From NCBI GenBank assembly GCA_937873245.1, contig CALMVY010000072.1, positions 1 through 8,740 of the forward strand: a DNA stretch of 8,740 nt, in the 5' to 3' direction. The position numbers and the translations under genes were made by a program. The notes below the pieces were generated by a model. It saw only the letters and a list, made by a program, of their open reading frames with translations, was not told the origin of the DNA and ran no database searches. Shown here one piece after another: positions 6,853-8,740 of this stretch (position 1 is the stretch's first letter; every line of letters begins with the position of its first letter). The DNA comes from an uncultured Arthrobacter sp. (GTDB lineage: Bacteria; Actinomycetota; Actinomycetes; Actinomycetales; Micrococcaceae).

Positions 6853-6882
6853 GCCCCGTCACCGCCCGGAGACGGGGCGGTG
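6853..6882 (-). terminator. Overlapping GC-rich hairpins at the 3' end of the ACT-domain gene
   Basis: Two mutually exclusive perfect stems overlap the stop codon of the minus-strand gene: GCCCCGT (6853-6859) with ACGGGGC (6872-6878), and CACCGCCC (6860-6867) with GGGCGGTG (6875-6882). No T-tract follows on the minus strand. They may contribute to termination or 3'-end protection of the minus-strand transcript, but GC-rich coding sequence forms such stems readily. Confidence 0.25.
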
Positions 6883-7779
6883 GGCGAGGATCTCGGCGAG
6901 CTCAGCGAGCCGGTGGGCCCGGGCGGATTCCGCCGGGGTAAACGGCTCGCCGGGGCGGCTGAACGTGATCGGACCATGCCAGGCAGTCGGGATTCTCAGC
7001 ACACTGCCATCCGTTGCCGGCACCGGGCCGGCTTTGCCGGCGCCGGCCTGATGGCCCCCGATCGTTGCCTGGGCCACGGTGTCCGTCTCCGGCCTGGACT
7101 CGATCCGTGCGCGCAGCAGTTCAGCCACCGCAAGCGGCAACTCCTCGGGGTTGGCCGCGATCCTGGCCGCGAGGCTCAGCGCCCCGGTCTGCCCGTCGGC
7201 CATTGCCAGCGCCGTGGTGGGCCAGACATGCGGGTCGCTTCCGCCGCCGTCGCGCAGGGCTTTCAGCAGTTCCGCCTCTCGCAGGCCGCCGGGCGCGGAC
7301 AGTACGAACTCGTCCAGCACGCCGCCGCGGACCGGGTGGACGTGGATGCTCAGGATGTTGGTGTCCAGCCGCGCCAGCGACTGTGTGAGTTTCTGCAGCG
7401 AACCGGGCCGGTCCTTCAGCACGGTGCGGGCCCGCCACAGGGCGGGGGCTGCGCCGAGCCTGCTGCGGTGCCGCAATGCGGGGGCATGCAGCCAGGTCCG
7501 CAGCATCCGGGTCGCGGAGGGTTCCGCCACCCAGATGACCAGGACGGTGGCGGTCAGCGTGAGGACGAGGACCTTGGCTACGAACGGCAGGGGCGTTCCC
7601 ACCACCGCCGCGTGGACCAGGAGTTCGATGGGCAACATCACGGCGACGTTGGCCAGGGTCAGCCGGGCCTTGGTGGGTTCGGGCATCTGGCCGCAGACTT
7701 CGCAGCTCAGCTCGGAGGTGGTCGGGGCCTGTGATCGGCCGCGTTTCCGGCCGCGGGCTAAGGGCGTCATGGGTCCCAT
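6859..7779 (-). CDS. Membrane-anchored ACT-domain protein with N-terminal CxxC, function unknown
   Basis: This 306-residue protein has a basic N-terminus with a Cys pair (SCEVCG, Cys26 and Cys29), two hydrophobic segments that look like a membrane hairpin (about 42-60 and 66-86), and then an ACT domain (about 117-185) opening with ARTVLKDRPGSLQKLTQSLARLDTNI split by the usual strand-helix pattern and followed by SIHVHPV. ACT domains bind amino acids or other small ligands and regulate attached or partner proteins. The first half of the C-terminal region (about 186-260) is not recognised; the end (about 279-299) looks helical. By charge, the Cys pair and ACT domain would both face the cytoplasm. 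Starts at 7779 and 7770 are nine bases apart and neither has a strong ribosome binding site. The gene lies 53 bases downstream of mscL on the same strand with a hairpin between. A membrane-located small-molecule sensor is a reasonable inference; no enzyme domain is visible. Confidence 0.85.
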   Translation of the reverse strand: MGPMTPLARGRKRGRSQAPTTSELSCEVCGQMPEPTKARLTLANVAVMLPIELLVHAAVVGTPLPFVAKVLVLTLTATVLVIWVAEPSATRMLRTWLHAPALRHRSRLGAAPALWRARTVLKDRPGSLQKLTQSLARLDTNILSIHVHPVRGGVLDEFVLSAPGGLREAELLKALRDGGGSDPHVWPTTALAMADGQTGALSLAARIAANPEELPLAVAELLRARIESRPETDTVAQATIGGHQAGAGKAGPVPATDGSVLRIPTAWHGPITFSRPGEPFTPAESARAHRLAELAEILAHRPVSGR

Positions 7780-7793
7780 GATGTCCGCCCGCT

Positions 7794-7820
7794 GTTACGG
7801 GCCTATTGCGGGCCCGTGAC
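7794..7820 (-). terminator. GC-rich hairpin between mscL and the ACT-domain gene
   Basis: GTTACGGGCC (7794-7803) and GGCCCGTGAC (7811-7820) form an inverted repeat around a seven-base loop. The core ACGGGCC/GGCCCGT pairs perfectly; one position further out is mismatched on the minus strand. It starts 12 bases after the mscL stop and ends shortly before the ACT-domain start. No T-run follows, so it could be an intrinsic terminator of the U-tract-poor actinobacterial kind, or a partial attenuator or processing site that lowers expression of the downstream gene. Confidence 0.45.
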
Positions 7821-7832
7821 GATTCCGTTCAG

Positions 7833-8321
7833 CTACCGGCTGCGCTCGCCGGCGGTCTCGACAGCGCGGCCGCCCGGCCGATCCGGGGCGGTGTGATCGC
7901 CCGTGCGTACATGCTCGGGGCCGGCGATCTGGGTCAGCAGGTCACGGATCTCGGCCAGCAGGGCCGTGTCGGCCGGGAGCGGCTTCTCCTCCGGCTCCGC
8001 AGTCGCGAGGCGCCTCTTGACCATGTGGTTGATCCGGTTCATCGGCGCCACGAAGATGAAGTAGACGACGGCGGCCGTGATCAGGAATGTGACGAACGCG
8101 GTGATGACCGCGCCGAAGTTGACGAAGGTCTTGTCGTTGCCGGGCCAGATCCGGAAGCCCAGGCCGTCGGTTTCAACTCCGCCGGCTGCCGCGATGATGG
8201 GGTTCACGATGTTCGACGTAAACGCGCTGACCAGGGCGGTGAATGCGGTGCCGACCACGACGGCGATGGACAGTTCGATTACGTTGCCGCGCAGGATAAA
8301 GTCCTTGAATCCTTTGAGCAT
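7833..8321 (-). CDS. mscL: Large-conductance mechanosensitive channel MscL
   Basis: This 162-residue protein is a standard-size MscL, the homopentameric membrane channel that opens under high membrane tension and releases solutes during hypo-osmotic shock. The hallmark N-terminus MLKGFKDFILRGNVIEL is present, followed by TM1 (about 14-45, with SIAVVVGTAFTALVSAF), a periplasmic loop (about 46-66) and TM2 (about 68-92, with FGAVITAFVTFLITAAVVYF). The amphipathic C-terminal helix contains LLAEIRDLLTQI (121-132), very like the LLTEIRDLL segment of mycobacterial MscL, and a polar tail ends the protein. The start is fixed at 8321 rather than upstream in-frame codons because MLKGF is the conserved beginning and a GGAGG ribosome binding site lies five bases before it. 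The ACT-domain gene follows on the same strand. Confidence 0.97.
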   Translation of the reverse strand: MLKGFKDFILRGNVIELSIAVVVGTAFTALVSAFTSNIVNPIIAAAGGVETDGLGFRIWPGNDKTFVNFGAVITAFVTFLITAAVVYFIFVAPMNRINHMVKRRLATAEPEEKPLPADTALLAEIRDLLTQIAGPEHVRTGDHTAPDRPGGRAVETAGERSR

Positions 8322-8326
8322 GGGGT

Positions 8327-8331
8327 CCTCC
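8327..8331 (-). promoter_or_regulatory. mscL ribosome binding site (GGAGG)
   Basis: On the minus strand GGAGG is followed by five bases and then the mscL ATG. This site decides the start: the frame is open for 20 more codons upstream (ATG at 8381), but those residues are unlike MscL and would read through the ribosome binding site. Confidence 0.85.
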
Positions 8332-8358
8332 GTGTGCCTTGAGATAACTCTGTGTGCC
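8332..8358. repeat. Direct repeat GTGTGCC in the mscL leader
   Basis: GTGTGCC occurs at 8332-8338 and again at 8352-8358, exactly 20 bases apart, about two helical turns. The pair sits directly upstream of the mscL ribosome binding site. It could be an operator pair or a chance repeat. Confidence 0.3.
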
Positions 8359-8388
8359 GTGCCCCGGTGCGCGGGGATCAACCGCTAG

Positions 8389-8397
8389 ACGCTATCA
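8389..8397 (-). promoter_or_regulatory. Candidate extended -10 promoter element for mscL
   Basis: The minus strand reads TGATAGCGT, an extended -10 (TG, one base, then a TAnnnT hexamer). No convincing -35 is seen at the usual distance. It would place the transcript start about 60 bases before the mscL ATG, leaving a leader that contains a CCCCG/CGGGG hairpin (8362-8376) and the GTGTGCC repeats. Confidence 0.3.
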
Positions 8398-8594
8398 CTT
8401 CTCCGGCCTTGCCTCTCGTTTGTCTCGCTGCGGGGGCACGTTGCAGAGAGCGGATGAGGATGCCCGGTCCGCGCCCTTCCGGGCGTCAAATCGGGCGCTG
8501 GCAACCCGGCGGTGTGGCGGCGGCTCCGCGCACCCCACTGGCCGGCGACACGGGGTCCAAGTGCCCTGTCCCGGCGGATCCGCGCACGGAAGGC
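8398..8594. other. Divergent intergenic region without a convincing gene
   Basis: This is the middle of the roughly 300-base gap between divergently read mscL and the ABC transporter gene. I see no coding sequence I would support; short open frames here show no domain and run into promoter-like sequence. GCGCCC at 8471-8476 can pair with either GGGCG (8481-8485; CGCCC core) or GGGCGC (8493-8498), giving two alternative stems. A TTGACG on the minus strand (8484-8489) resembles a -35 but has no good -10 at the right distance. Confidence 0.5.
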
Positions 8595-8600
8595 TAGTCT
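8595..8600 (+). promoter_or_regulatory. Candidate -10 element for the ABC transporter gene
   Basis: TAGTCT fits the TAnnnT pattern of actinobacterial housekeeping promoters and lies about 40 bases before the preferred GTG start. No clear -35 lies 16-18 bases upstream, so the call is weak. Confidence 0.3.
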
Positions 8601-8638
8601 GGACACGACCGGGCAGCAGGGGCATGGGGGGATTGCTG

Positions 8639-8740
8639 GTGGAGGCAGTGCAGCTACAAACCAAGGACGTGCTGGACGTCAGCGGACTCGTGAAGCGTTA
8701 CGGGGACCTGACCGCCGTCGACGGTGTTTCCTTCCACATC
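8639..8740 (+). CDS. ABC transporter ATP-binding protein, N-terminus (partial)
   Basis: The frame runs to the window edge and shows the start of an ABC ATPase: LDVSGLVKRYGDLTAVDGVS. The Tyr in KRYG is the expected A-loop residue that stacks on ATP's adenine; Walker A would follow just past the window. The 'KRYGDLTAVDGVSF' pattern is common in ABC-2-type exporter and drug-resistance ATPases, but the substrate cannot be told. GTG 8639 is chosen because a G-rich Shine-Dalgarno-like run (8626-8632) lies six bases before it. ATG 8624 is in frame and would add five residues, but its only AGGGG is one base away, which is too close; GTG 8648 is a third option. The gene is divergent from mscL and probably unrelated to it. 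Confidence 0.85.
   Translation, partial: MEAVQLQTKDVLDVSGLVKRYGDLTAVDGVSFHI

Noticed and set aside
6754..7734. Plus-strand open frame of 326 codons overlapping the ACT-domain gene, and a second one at 7079-7819
   Set aside because: The minus-strand protein has a recognisable ACT domain and membrane segments; the plus-strand translations are low-complexity Arg/Gly- or Ser/Ala-rich with no domain.
7806..8342. Plus-strand frame of 178 codons opposite mscL
   Set aside because: It is antisense to an unambiguous mscL, and the translation is Asp/Gly/Arg-rich without a domain.
8322..8381. N-terminal extension of MscL to ATG 8381
   Set aside because: MscL proteins begin at MLKGF-type sequence, and GGAGG sits at the right distance before ATG 8321.
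1..8740. Search by eye for CRISPR arrays, tRNAs, insertion sequences, phage genes or a defence island
   Set aside because: No regularly spaced repeats, transposase-like or nuclease-like proteins, or tRNA-like cloverleaf were seen. The content is glycan biosynthesis, a channel, an ACT-domain protein and an ABC transporter start.

Overview
The base composition (high G+C, strongly G/C-biased third codon positions, GTG starts) and the gene families suggest a high-G+C actinobacterium. An Arthrobacter-like member of the Micrococcaceae is my best guess; this rests on general resemblance and no search was run.

Region 1 (1-6808, + strand) is a tightly packed surface-glycan operon that begins upstream of the window. 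In order it holds the last 26 codons of a probable NAD-dependent nucleotide-sugar epimerase/dehydratase, a DegT/DnrJ/EryC1 PLP aminotransferase, a NeuD/PglD-type hexapeptide acyltransferase, a second DegT-family aminotransferase, a VanZ-like membrane domain open in frame into a WbpD/WlbB-type N-acetyltransferase, and an 876-residue protein with three glycosyltransferase domains (GT26 WecG/TagA, GT2 WbbL-like, GT2). Most junctions overlap by 4-8 bases or are separated by about 10-40 bases, so translational coupling is likely. The inferred logic is that two aminotransferase/acyltransferase pairs make one or two N-acylated amino sugars on a nucleotide carrier, and the three-domain enzyme then adds up to three sugars to a lipid-linked acceptor at the inner face of the membrane. 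No flippase, polymerase or initiating phosphoglycosyltransferase lies in the window.

Region 2 (6809-8321, - strand) runs convergently. It holds mscL (large-conductance mechanosensitive channel) and, downstream of it, an uncharacterised protein with an N-terminal CxxC, two membrane segments and a cytosolic ACT domain. A GC-rich hairpin separates the two, and more hairpins lie at the convergent junction with the glycan operon.

Region 3 (8322-8740) is a divergent intergenic stretch of about 300 bases with weak promoter candidates, followed by the first codons of an ABC transporter ATP-binding protein cut by the window edge.

The least ordinary features are the VanZ/N-acetyltransferase reading frame with a strong internal ribosome binding site and the three-glycosyltransferase fusion. 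I see no CRISPR array, tRNA, rRNA, insertion sequence or phage gene. I do not see a clear new defence or mobile system.
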